The notes under the pieces were generated by a model, which was given only the letters and a program-made list of their open reading frames with translations, had not been told where the DNA came from and did no database searches. Of a DNA stretch of 6,451 nucleotides, positions 1 through 5,128 are shown piece by piece (position 1 is the stretch's first letter; the number at the start of each line of letters is the position of its first letter). A program made the position numbers and the translations under genes. The stretch spans positions 1 through 6,451 of the forward strand of contig SKVI01000041.1 in the NCBI GenBank assembly GCA_007129525.1, read 5' to 3'. This DNA comes from Gemmatimonadota bacterium (GTDB lineage Bacteria > Gemmatimonadota > Gemmatimonadetes > Longimicrobiales > Gaopeijiaceae).

Positions 1-404
1 GCGCACGAGCGGTGGCCGGCCAGCCTCCACCCCTCCAGCCGGTCGTACTCCGCCACCAGGAGCAGGAACCGGTAGTCGTGGGCGTGGCGGTGCCCCGCCA
101 TCTCCGCCATCCGGTCCTCCAGGGTGACGATCCGGTCCTGGTGCGTGGCGGGGTCGTCGGGATCGGGGTTGGGCGCCTCCCCATCGTACGTCGGCGGCTC
201 CGCCTCGCAAATTTGCCAACGGCCGCGCCCCGTAGTCGATCGGGTGTGCGCCCTTTTGGGAGACCGCTCCCCGAGGGACGTTTCACCTGAAACGCCCATC
301 CGGTCAAGGCCATTCACACTCGTCTCTTCCCCCCCGTACGACGCGCTCGCCTCGCCGGTGATCATCCCGTCTGCCATTCTCCGGTCCACCATCATCCCAT
401 CCAT
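1..404 (-). CDS. DUF222 / HNH endonuclease-type protein (13E12 family), 5' part only
   Basis: An open minus-strand frame of 134 codons plus two bases runs off the left edge, so the C-terminal part, where an HNH nuclease domain would lie, is not visible. Residues about 108-134 read AHDYRFLLLVAEYDRLEGW followed by RLAGHRSC. This resembles the start of the DUF222 domain found in 13E12-type proteins, where a similar stretch ending in RSCA(H/E)WL is typical and an HNH nuclease domain usually follows. Residues 1-90 are a low-complexity, Met/Gly/Asp/Pro-rich extension without a recognisable domain. I chose the ATG at 404-402 because GGGAGG lies 6 bases upstream. An in-frame ATG at 434-432 would add ten residues (MADLHLGGGG) but has no ribosome binding site. 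DUF222/HNH genes are often multicopy, and their role is largely unknown. The family call rests on about 27 residues; the nuclease activity is inferred. Confidence 0.72.
   Translation of the reverse strand, partial: MDGMMVDRRMADGMITGEASASYGGEETSVNGLDRMGVSGETSLGERSPKRAHTRSTTGRGRWQICEAEPPTYDGEAPNPDPDDPATHQDRIVTLEDRMAEMAGHRHAHDYRFLLLVAEYDRLEGWRLAGHRSC
279..294. other. parS-like 16-bp palindrome inside the DUF222 gene
   Basis: The sequence CGTTTCACCTGAAACG consists of two perfect 7-bp arms (CGTTTCA and TGAAACG) around a central CC. The bacterial parS consensus is TGTTTCACGTGAAACA. The inner 14 bases match it at 13 of 14 positions, the only difference being G to C at the centre, and the two outermost bases also differ. 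The central CG of parS is well conserved, so ParB binding here is uncertain. The site lies within coding sequence. Confidence 0.3.
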
Positions 405-418
405 ACCACCACCTCCCA

Positions 419-451
419 AGTGCAAGTCCGCCATCTGCTTGCACTAATATA
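419..451 (-). promoter_or_regulatory. Putative -10 box and start-site inverted repeat of the DUF222 gene
   Basis: On the minus strand, TATATT (451-446) is a good -10 candidate in an otherwise GC-rich spacer. No convincing -35 box is visible 17 bases further upstream. Directly after it comes AGTGCAAG (445-438), then 11 bases, then CTTGCACT (426-419), a perfect 8-bp inverted repeat. Transcription from this -10 would begin within or just before the first arm. The mRNA would then start with a hairpin and continue straight into the Shine-Dalgarno sequence GGGAGG and the ATG at 404. The arms are 19 bp apart centre to centre, about two helical turns, which would also suit a repressor operator. Both readings are inference. 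Confidence 0.4.
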
Positions 452-846
452 ACGGTGGGTTCGGCGGCCCTCTCACGCGGCACTGGGCCGCGAAACTGGC
501 CCTCTCAGGTCATCCGGGCCCGGGCAGGCAGGCGAGGCGGCTCAGGCGGGACGGGAGGCCGGGCAACGGCGGTGTTTGGAGGGGATGTCGGCTCACCCCA
601 ATCACCCCGCCCTCAAAGCTGTCCATAGCTGATTGGGAACTCTTCATGGGAGTTGGGGCCTCCGCGGAGTCAGGGTCTCCGCGCAGACGGATGGGCACGC
701 TTCACGGTGAACTTGAAACGCCGCAAGAGAATGTGGAGCCCTTCGCTTCACCTCCATCCAACCCCCGGATCTTCCCAGATTTCCGGGCACACCAACCCCA
801 CTGCCCACTCACACATTTCTCCTAACCCATGCCTCGCGACTACTTT

Positions 847-889
847 GTCAGACTCAGGGGGCACTCTTGGGAACAGTCCTGAGTCTGAC
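847..889. repeat. REP/RAYT-like palindromic element (12-bp perfect arms)
   Basis: GTCAGACTCAGG (847-858) and CCTGAGTCTGAC (878-889) are perfect reverse complements around a 19-base centre. ACT (863-865) and AGT (875-877) can pair within that centre. No T-run follows on either strand, so an intrinsic terminator is unlikely. The GTCAGACTC...GAGTCTGAC pattern resembles short palindromes that I associate with REP-type elements mobilised by RAYT (IS200/IS605-like Y1) transposases; this is recalled resemblance, not a database match. The 6-mer CGCGAC lies on both sides (835-840 and 893-898), a few bases out from the arms, and could be chance or the trace of an insertion. Copy number in the genome would decide the matter. 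Confidence 0.5.
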
Positions 890-1077
890 CTCCGCGACGC
901 AGCTCGCCCCTCTTTCCGATCACGCTGTTGGAGCTTTCTTCCGCTTTCGGGGTCAGCGTGGACGGCCGCCAGGGCACGATCCGAGTGCGCCGGCCACTAT
1001 CCGGTGCCGGTGGCGCTCCGGGGCGGTCGCCGACGTCGTGTTTTCATCGCATCTCAGAACCGGGAGTAGAGAGCACC

Positions 1078-1287
1078 ATGAGCGACAGCGTCTACAAGGT
1101 CATCGAACTGGTGGGCACCAGCACCGAGTCGTGGGAGCAGGCCACGAAGAACGCCATCGACACCGCTTCCCAGCAGCTCCGGGACCTCCGAATCGCCGAG
1201 GTGAGCGAGCTCGACGTGCAGTTGGAGGAAGGCAAGATCGTGCGCTACCGGGCCAAGGTGAAGGTGTCATTCCGCTACCAGGCCTGA
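1078..1287 (+). CDS. Dodecin-family protein
   Basis: This 69-residue protein has the usual dodecin length and pattern. Residues 6-26 contain YKVIELVGTSTESWEQA, and the second half has RDLRIAEV (35-42) followed by a strand ending in YRAKVKVSF (57-65). Dodecins fold as a single helix on a three-stranded sheet and assemble into hollow cytoplasmic dodecamers that bind flavins or, in some cases, CoA. The Trp that stacks on flavin in classical dodecins (in LRWFEV) is Ile39 here, and the usual Gln in HYQV aligns with Arg58, so classical flavin storage is doubtful. The same frame is open back to 928, but homology starts at Met1078. GGGAG lies about 12 bases upstream of that start, a weak ribosome binding site. 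The Nudix gene follows 90 bp downstream on the same strand. Confidence 0.93.
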   Translation: MSDSVYKVIELVGTSTESWEQATKNAIDTASQQLRDLRIAEVSELDVQLEEGKIVRYRAKVKVSFRYQA

Positions 1288-1327
1288 CCCGCGGCGGCAC
1301 ACCGCAGACTACACACCAGAACGACCG

Positions 1328-1370
1328 CCCCCCCTGCCCGAACCCCACACCGCGCCCCGGGTAGGGGGGG
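1328..1370 (+). promoter_or_regulatory. 13-bp hairpin covering the Nudix ribosome binding site
   Basis: CCCCCCCTGCCCG (1328-1340) can pair continuously with CGGGTAGGGGGGG (1358-1370) through 12 Watson-Crick pairs and one G-U pair. The loop has 17 bases (1341-1357). The G-run 1364-1371 is the only purine-rich Shine-Dalgarno candidate for the ATG at 1378, and it lies almost wholly within the 3' arm. The structure could limit translation of the Nudix gene, or end or attenuate transcription from the dodecin gene. No U-run follows, so a classical intrinsic terminator is unlikely. The pairing is seen in the sequence; the regulatory role is inferred. Confidence 0.5.
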
Positions 1371-1377
1371 GCTTCCC

Positions 1378-2025
1378 ATGTTCGACCGAACTCCACCACC
1401 CGAGACCGCTTTTCGGGAGTACCGGGGACCCGATGACGACCCCTCGCCCCCCGACGAGGGATGGGCGGCCGCCGTGGCCCTCATCCTGCGGGGCGACGAG
1501 TTTCTCATGATCAGGAGAGCTCGACTTCAGGGCGATCCCTGGTCGGGCCAGATGGCGCTCCCGGGAGGCCGGAGGGATCCCGGCGACGACTCGCTTCTCC
1601 GAACCGCCATCCGGGAAACCCGTGAGGAGGTGGGAATCGACCTGGGGGAGGGAGGACGGCTCCTGGGTTGCCTCTCCGTCCTGGCACCCCGCTCCCGTCA
1701 GTTGCCTGCGGTGTCCATCCTCCCCTTCGTATTCAGCATCACACGGCCAGCGACTCCCAGGCCCCGGAGCGCAGAGGTAGCTGAGGCGCTCTGGGTCCCC
1801 CTGAGCATCCTCCACCGCCCCGAGGCCCGATTCATCCACCACCACCCGGTGGCCGGCGCCCGCATCGCTTTCCCCGCCCTGGACGTGGACGGCCGAACGG
1901 TGTGGGGCCTCACCCACCGTATTCTGGAGGATTTCCGGCGGCGGATCACCGAGCCGGATGAAGGCGCGGGCGCTTCTCTCCCCCCTTCGTCACCCCACGA
2001 TCTACACGAAGAAGAGGGTGCTTAG
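1378..2025 (+). CDS. Nudix hydrolase, CoA pyrophosphatase-like
   Basis: This is a 215-residue cytoplasmic Nudix enzyme, which would hydrolyse a nucleoside diphosphate linked to another group using Mg2+ or Mn2+. The Nudix box spans residues 63-87: GGRRDPGDDS, then RETREEVGI, with Glu80, Glu83 and Glu84 as likely metal ligands. Asp70 replaces the first Glu, and one extra residue precedes RETREE. Both traits, with the preceding RRARLQGDPWSGQMALPGG (46-64), are typical of the CoA pyrophosphatase (NudL/NUDT7-8-like) branch. Residues 135-141 (AEALWVP) and 175-186 fit the family's C-terminal half. The last 25 residues are Pro/Glu-rich and probably disordered. The start is placed at the first ATG after the G-run; its ribosome binding site is buried in a hairpin. 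It may be co-transcribed with the dodecin gene. The actual substrate is unproven. Confidence 0.92.
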   Translation: MFDRTPPPETAFREYRGPDDDPSPPDEGWAAAVALILRGDEFLMIRRARLQGDPWSGQMALPGGRRDPGDDSLLRTAIRETREEVGIDLGEGGRLLGCLSVLAPRSRQLPAVSILPFVFSITRPATPRPRSAEVAEALWVPLSILHRPEARFIHHHPVAGARIAFPALDVDGRTVWGLTHRILEDFRRRITEPDEGAGASLPPSSPHDLHEEEGA

Positions 2026-2037
2026 CTGTTGCCGATT

Positions 2038-2055
2038 GTGGAGGATCAACTCCAC
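2038..2055. terminator. Small hairpin at the convergent Nudix / TssB-TssC junction
   Basis: GTGGAG (2038-2043) and CTCCAC (2050-2055) form a perfect 6-bp stem with a GATCAA loop, extendable by two G-U pairs on the plus-strand transcript. The loop and 3' arm overlap the stop codon of the minus-strand gene (2048-2046). It is the only dyad in the 20-bp gap between the two converging genes. Neither strand has a T-run after it, so at best it is a weak bidirectional terminator. Confidence 0.25.
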
Positions 2056-3602
2056 GGGCCCGCAAGAGGGGCGCCCGAGAGGGCGACGGACCGGAAGGTG
2101 CCCAGACGAAGCGATCCTTCTCCCGGCCGTGCGGTCAGTGACATGAATCCGGCCCGGGCCAGCTCCCGGGCCTCGCCACCACGCAGAACCACTTCGGTTG
2201 GCGGCACCACCTGGGGGCCCGAGTCACTCCGATGGACAGCCACCGGCAAGCCCCGAAGCTCCTGGACGCTGCCGGGTCGGAACTCCCACCCTTCCCGGGC
2301 AAAGGCCGTCCCCAGAAGGAGCACGGCGGCGAAGCCTGGATGCCCCCAAAGGAGCTGTGTCAGCTCCGGGTCCTCGCCGGTCTCCAGCTCCTGGAACTCC
2401 ATCGTCTCGCAGGGATTTTCCTCGGGGTCGTACGGCGCCCGCAGCAGAAAGCGGGGGAGCAGGAGCCCCAGAAAGGGGGCTCCGTCGTGGGCCCGAACCC
2501 TCTGCCATGCCCTCCTCTGCGTGTCCTCGTCTCCGTCGCCGCCTTCCAGGAGCGATGGATCCACCTCTGCCAGAAACGGGATCCCCGACGTCAGACCCGT
2601 CCGGGCCATTCCCTCCATGGCAGCCACGTCGTCGGGCTCGGAAGAGAAGGCCTGGTGCAGCATGACCACCGACCATGTCCCCTCCCCCAGGACGTTCCGG
2701 GCAGCATCGTCCAGGAGCCGGGGCAGCAGATCCCCACTGGCCGCATCCAGCAGCTCCTCCCGGTGGACCTGGAGAACGTAGACCTTGAGCTTCGGCGACG
2801 TCTCCAACTGGCGGACCAGGAACTCCAGACCCTTCCAGCGGGCCTCCATGGTCTGGAATCCGGGGTGGTGCAGGAGGCGCCGAAGCTGGCGGGTGGTTTC
2901 GGCATCCAGGACCTCGAGCCGGCGCTCCACCTCCTCCCCCGGCTCCGAGACCCCATGCTCTCGGGTGAGCCGGCGAATCAGCGCGTCCAGCTCGCCGGCA
3001 CCGCCCAGGGGACCAGCTGAGCTTCCCTCCCCGGAGACTTCGCCGGAGCCGTTCGTACGCCGTGGGTCCGGAGTCTCTGCCAGCACCTGGTCCAGAAGCC
3101 CGTCTCCACCCTCCATCTCCTGTGCCGGAGAGGAGGGAGGGGCCTGCTCCTCCGGATCGGACTCCTGCACCGAGACGGACGTGGGGTCGTCCAGGAGCCG
3201 CTGCCGGGCCTCGCGTATGGCCTGAAAGAAAGGCACCCGGACCAGGAGGCGGTCGGGATGGAAGTCCTCCCGCGAACGGAAGGTGACCATCAGTGGAGGC
3301 CCTCCTCCTTCAACGGGAATCCGAACCGAGGGCTCCAGCGAGGCCATGAACCGGTCCACCTCGTCGCGATCCACCAGGACCGGAAGTCGCTCGGCCAGGG
3401 GCGGAAGGGCGTCGGCCCGAGCCCCCAGGTCGATCCCCCGGAAGTCTCCCATGACGAGAATGCTGAAGGGATCGTTCCGGCGAGGCCGAGCCCGAAGCGG
3501 TTCCTCCCGGGCCTCGTCCACCGGTCCCGCTTCCATCTGGACCCGCACCTGACTCGGACGGGAACCGGGGGACGACGATCCGCCATCGCTTCGGCTGGTC
3601 AT
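2046..3602 (-). CDS. Single-chain TssB-TssC-like sheath protein (type VI secretion-related)
   Basis: This 518-residue protein joins both type VI secretion sheath subunits. Residues 18-24 (SQVRVQM) resemble the N-terminal strand of TssB/VipA, and 44-140 match its core: DPFSILVMGDFRG, VDRDEVDRFMASL, FHPDRLLVRVPFFQAIREAR. Residues 141-202 are an acidic Ser/Pro/Gly linker. Residues 203-445 match the TssC/VipB N-terminal domain: LLHHPGFQTMEARWKGLEFLV (242-262, key residues HHPGFQ and WKGL), FLGLLLPRFLLRAPY (377-391), LLWGHPGFA (417-425), AFAREGW (433-439). Residues 450-508 fit the next TssC segment (LPVAVHR, PPTEVVL). The protein then ends, lacking roughly the last 120 residues of TssC. Normally TssB (about 165 residues) and TssC (about 490) are separate and form the contractile sheath. 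GGGAGG lies 6 bases before the ATG. No other T6SS gene is visible nearby. Function is unknown. Confidence 0.85.
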   Translation of the reverse strand: MTSRSDGGSSSPGSRPSQVRVQMEAGPVDEAREEPLRARPRRNDPFSILVMGDFRGIDLGARADALPPLAERLPVLVDRDEVDRFMASLEPSVRIPVEGGGPPLMVTFRSREDFHPDRLLVRVPFFQAIREARQRLLDDPTSVSVQESDPEEQAPPSSPAQEMEGGDGLLDQVLAETPDPRRTNGSGEVSGEGSSAGPLGGAGELDALIRRLTREHGVSEPGEEVERRLEVLDAETTRQLRRLLHHPGFQTMEARWKGLEFLVRQLETSPKLKVYVLQVHREELLDAASGDLLPRLLDDAARNVLGEGTWSVVMLHQAFSSEPDDVAAMEGMARTGLTSGIPFLAEVDPSLLEGGDGDEDTQRRAWQRVRAHDGAPFLGLLLPRFLLRAPYDPEENPCETMEFQELETGEDPELTQLLWGHPGFAAVLLLGTAFAREGWEFRPGSVQELRGLPVAVHRSDSGPQVVPPTEVVLRGGEARELARAGFMSLTARPGEGSLRLGTFRSVALSGAPLAGPWS

Positions 3603-3834
3603 GGTGGCCTCCCTTGGCCTGGGGTGTCTGATCTGTCCTCAGCGATCATGTTCGGTCCCATCATATGCCGCCGAAGGAATCAGTGCGAGGGGGCGCTTTC
3701 AGCCACTCCTCTCCGGAACCAGCGACCGGTCTTGCATGTACTGATCGTGCTGGCTCCCGGAATCAGGTCCCGACGGACAGTGCCCGGACCCGCACCACCG
3801 ACCGACGATTCGCAAGCAAGAAGGAGGATATGAC
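3603..3834. promoter_or_regulatory. Divergent spacer between TssB-TssC and dehydrogenase genes
   Basis: This 232-bp spacer separates two divergent genes and must hold both promoters unless transcription reads in from elsewhere. On the minus strand, TATGAT (3665-3660) is a possible -10 box for the TssB-TssC gene, without a clear -35. On the plus strand, TTGCAT (3732-3737) could be a -35, but no -10 box lies at the right distance. The only clear signals are the two ribosome binding sites: GGGAGG before the minus-strand ATG and AAGGAGG (3821-3827) seven bases before the plus-strand ATG. I see no gene or long dyad in it. Confidence 0.4.
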
Positions 3835-5013
3835 ATGAAGGATCGCTCCCGGCTGACCCCCACTTCGTCCTCACGCCCGCTCCTCGCCCTTTCCGGCCTG
3901 CTCCTCCTGGCACTCTTCATGGTCCCGGCGGCTCCAGTCGAGGGGCAGGTGTTGCACGAGGAGCTTTCCACCCAGTACGGTCCCATCACGGTAGAACGGG
4001 TGGCCGACGGACTGGAGCAGCCCTGGGCCATCGCATTCCTCCCCGGTGGCGAGATGCTGGTGAGCCAGCGTCCCGGCGGGATCTTCCTGATCTCGAACGG
4101 AGAGGTCACCGAGATCTTCGGGGCGCCCGAGGTGCATGCCCAGAACCAGGGCGGAATGCTGGACCTGGTGGTCCATCCGAGCTACGAGGAGAACGGATGG
4201 ATCTACATGACCTACTCCAAGGGTGACTCCGACGCCACGGTGCCGGCACTGGCCCGTGCCCGACTGGACGGGAACGCGCTGGCCGACTTCCAGGAGCTCT
4301 TCGAGTCCAACACGCCCACCTCGCCAGGGCGGCACTACGGCTCCCGGATCCTCTTCCTCGATGACGGAACCCTCCTGATGAGCATCGGTGACCGGGGGGC
4401 CCAGCCCGAGCGCGCACAGGACACCAGGGACCACTCGGGCACGCTGGTCCGGCTGAACGACGACGGCAGCGTCCCCAATGACAACCCGTTCGTGGACGAC
4501 CCCGCCTATGCGCCCGAGATCTTCTCCTACGGCCACCGCAACATTCAGGGGATCGTTCAGCATCCAGCCACCGGCGAGATCTGGGCTACCGAGCACGGCC
4601 CCCGAGGGGGTGACGAGCTGAACCTCATCGAGGCCGGGGCGAACTACGGATGGCCCGTAGTGAGCAAGGGACGCGACTACCGGACCCAGGAGCAGTGGGG
4701 CGAAGGTCGGAGCGCCCCGGGGATGGAGGATCCGGTCTTCGAGTTCCTTCCCACTCTGGCCCCCTCCGGGCTGGCGGTGGTGAGCGCCGGCGACTTCCCT
4801 TCCACCTGGGACGGAAACCTGCTGGCGGGCGGACTCCGCTCCGAGCGGATCCTGCGCCTGGTCATCGAGAACCAGGCGGTGGTCCACGCCGAGGAGATCA
4901 TCGACGGTGAGCTGGGCCGCATCCGCGATGTCCGCATGGGGCCCGACGGAGCCATCTACGTGGCCACCGGAGAGACCGACGGCGGAATCTACCGGATCAC
5001 GCCCGCCGGCTGA
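3835..5013 (+). CDS. Exported PQQ-dependent aldose sugar dehydrogenase-like protein
   Basis: This 392-residue protein belongs to the glucose/sorbosone dehydrogenase family and resembles E. coli YliI/Asd, a periplasmic PQQ enzyme that oxidises aldoses. A Sec signal peptide is evident: basic start (MKDRSR), hydrophobic stretch about 15-31, probable cleavage after VEG (37) or nearby. The mature part is a six-bladed beta-propeller. Family motifs in order are LEQPWAIAFLPGGEMLVSQR (60-79), GRHYGSRILF (165-174, His167 the likely catalytic base), IGDRGAQPERAQD (184-196), SYGHRNIQGI (231-240), WATEHGPRGGDELN (250-263), GANYGWP (268-274) and IRDVRMGPDGAIYV (363-376). The length is normal for the family and all conserved blocks are present. 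AAGGAGG seven bases upstream fixes the start. It converges on the M28 gene. Substrate and electron acceptor cannot be told from sequence, and no PQQ synthesis gene is in view. Confidence 0.92.
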   Translation: MKDRSRLTPTSSSRPLLALSGLLLLALFMVPAAPVEGQVLHEELSTQYGPITVERVADGLEQPWAIAFLPGGEMLVSQRPGGIFLISNGEVTEIFGAPEVHAQNQGGMLDLVVHPSYEENGWIYMTYSKGDSDATVPALARARLDGNALADFQELFESNTPTSPGRHYGSRILFLDDGTLLMSIGDRGAQPERAQDTRDHSGTLVRLNDDGSVPNDNPFVDDPAYAPEIFSYGHRNIQGIVQHPATGEIWATEHGPRGGDELNLIEAGANYGWPVVSKGRDYRTQEQWGEGRSAPGMEDPVFEFLPTLAPSGLAVVSAGDFPSTWDGNLLAGGLRSERILRLVIENQAVVHAEEIIDGELGRIRDVRMGPDGAIYVATGETDGGIYRITPAG

Positions 5014-5019
5014 CCTTTT

Positions 5020-5086
5020 CGCTGGACGGATGATAGGACCGGCGCTGACCAATGAGACCGGCGCTGAGGCCGGCCTGTCCAGCGCC
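5020..5086. repeat. Nested direct and inverted repeats downstream of the dehydrogenase gene
   Basis: GACCGGCGCTGA occurs twice (5037-5048 and 5056-5067), 19 bases apart start to start. CGCTGGAC (5020-5027) is perfectly complementary to GTCCAGCG (5077-5084), and GGCGCTG (5060-5066, also 5041-5047) to CAGCGCC (5080-5086). These pairings share the 3' arm and so exclude one another in a single RNA. AGGCCGGCCT (5067-5076) is a self-palindrome at the centre. The block starts seven bases after the stop codon of the dehydrogenase gene, where it could protect or terminate the transcript. Confidence 0.5.
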
Positions 5087-5090
5087 TGAT

Positions 5091-5121
5091 GCGGCCCGCC
5101 ACCGTCAATGGGGCGGGCCGC
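5091..5121. terminator. GC-rich hairpin between convergent dehydrogenase and M28 genes
   Basis: GCGGCCCGCC (5091-5100) pairs perfectly with GGCGGGCCGC (5112-5121) around an 11-base loop, giving a 10-bp all-GC stem. It lies 78 bp after the dehydrogenase stop and 8 bases after the M28 stop, so it could serve both genes. On the plus strand only GGCCGTTCT follows, and no T-run follows on the minus strand. It is therefore not a textbook intrinsic terminator, although GC-rich genomes often use such T-poor hairpins. Confidence 0.5.
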
Positions 5122-5128
5122 GGCCGTT

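Larger units (their letters stand above)
405..1077. other. 673-bp gene-poor region between DUF222 and dodecin genes
   Basis: I find no convincing protein gene, tRNA or rRNA here. Short open frames on both strands have Pro/Ser/Arg-rich translations without recognisable motifs. The region holds the DUF222 control sequences at its left end and the 847-889 palindrome. It also has smaller dyads: CTCCGCGGAG (660-669), TTCACGGTGAA (701-711), and an imperfect hairpin with CCCGGA (764-769) and TCCGGG (782-787). The right end must contain the dodecin promoter, but I could not choose a -35/-10 pair. Base composition is less extreme at about 710-850 than in the flanking genes, which could indicate decayed or inserted DNA. 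Confidence 0.55.

Noticed and set aside
329..335. G7 run (minus strand) in the DUF222 coding sequence as a phase-variation tract
   Set aside because: Seven bases is short for frequent slippage, and such runs are common in GC-rich genes; nothing else supports switching.
510..698. A possible 62-residue minus-strand protein in the gene-poor region
   Set aside because: No family resemblance, Pro/Leu/Ser-rich composition and no clear ribosome binding site.
764..787. Imperfect hairpin CCCGGA...TCCGGG as a terminator
   Set aside because: The stem is bulged, no T-run follows on either strand, and there is no adjacent gene end.
928..1077. A 50-codon N-terminal extension of the dodecin frame
   Set aside because: Dodecins start directly before the YKVIEL motif, the extension has no family resemblance, and the ATG at 1078 gives the standard length.
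2029..3020. Long plus-strand open frames opposite the TssB-TssC gene
   Set aside because: Their translations are Ser/Arg/Pro-rich without motifs, while the minus-strand frame matches two known families throughout.
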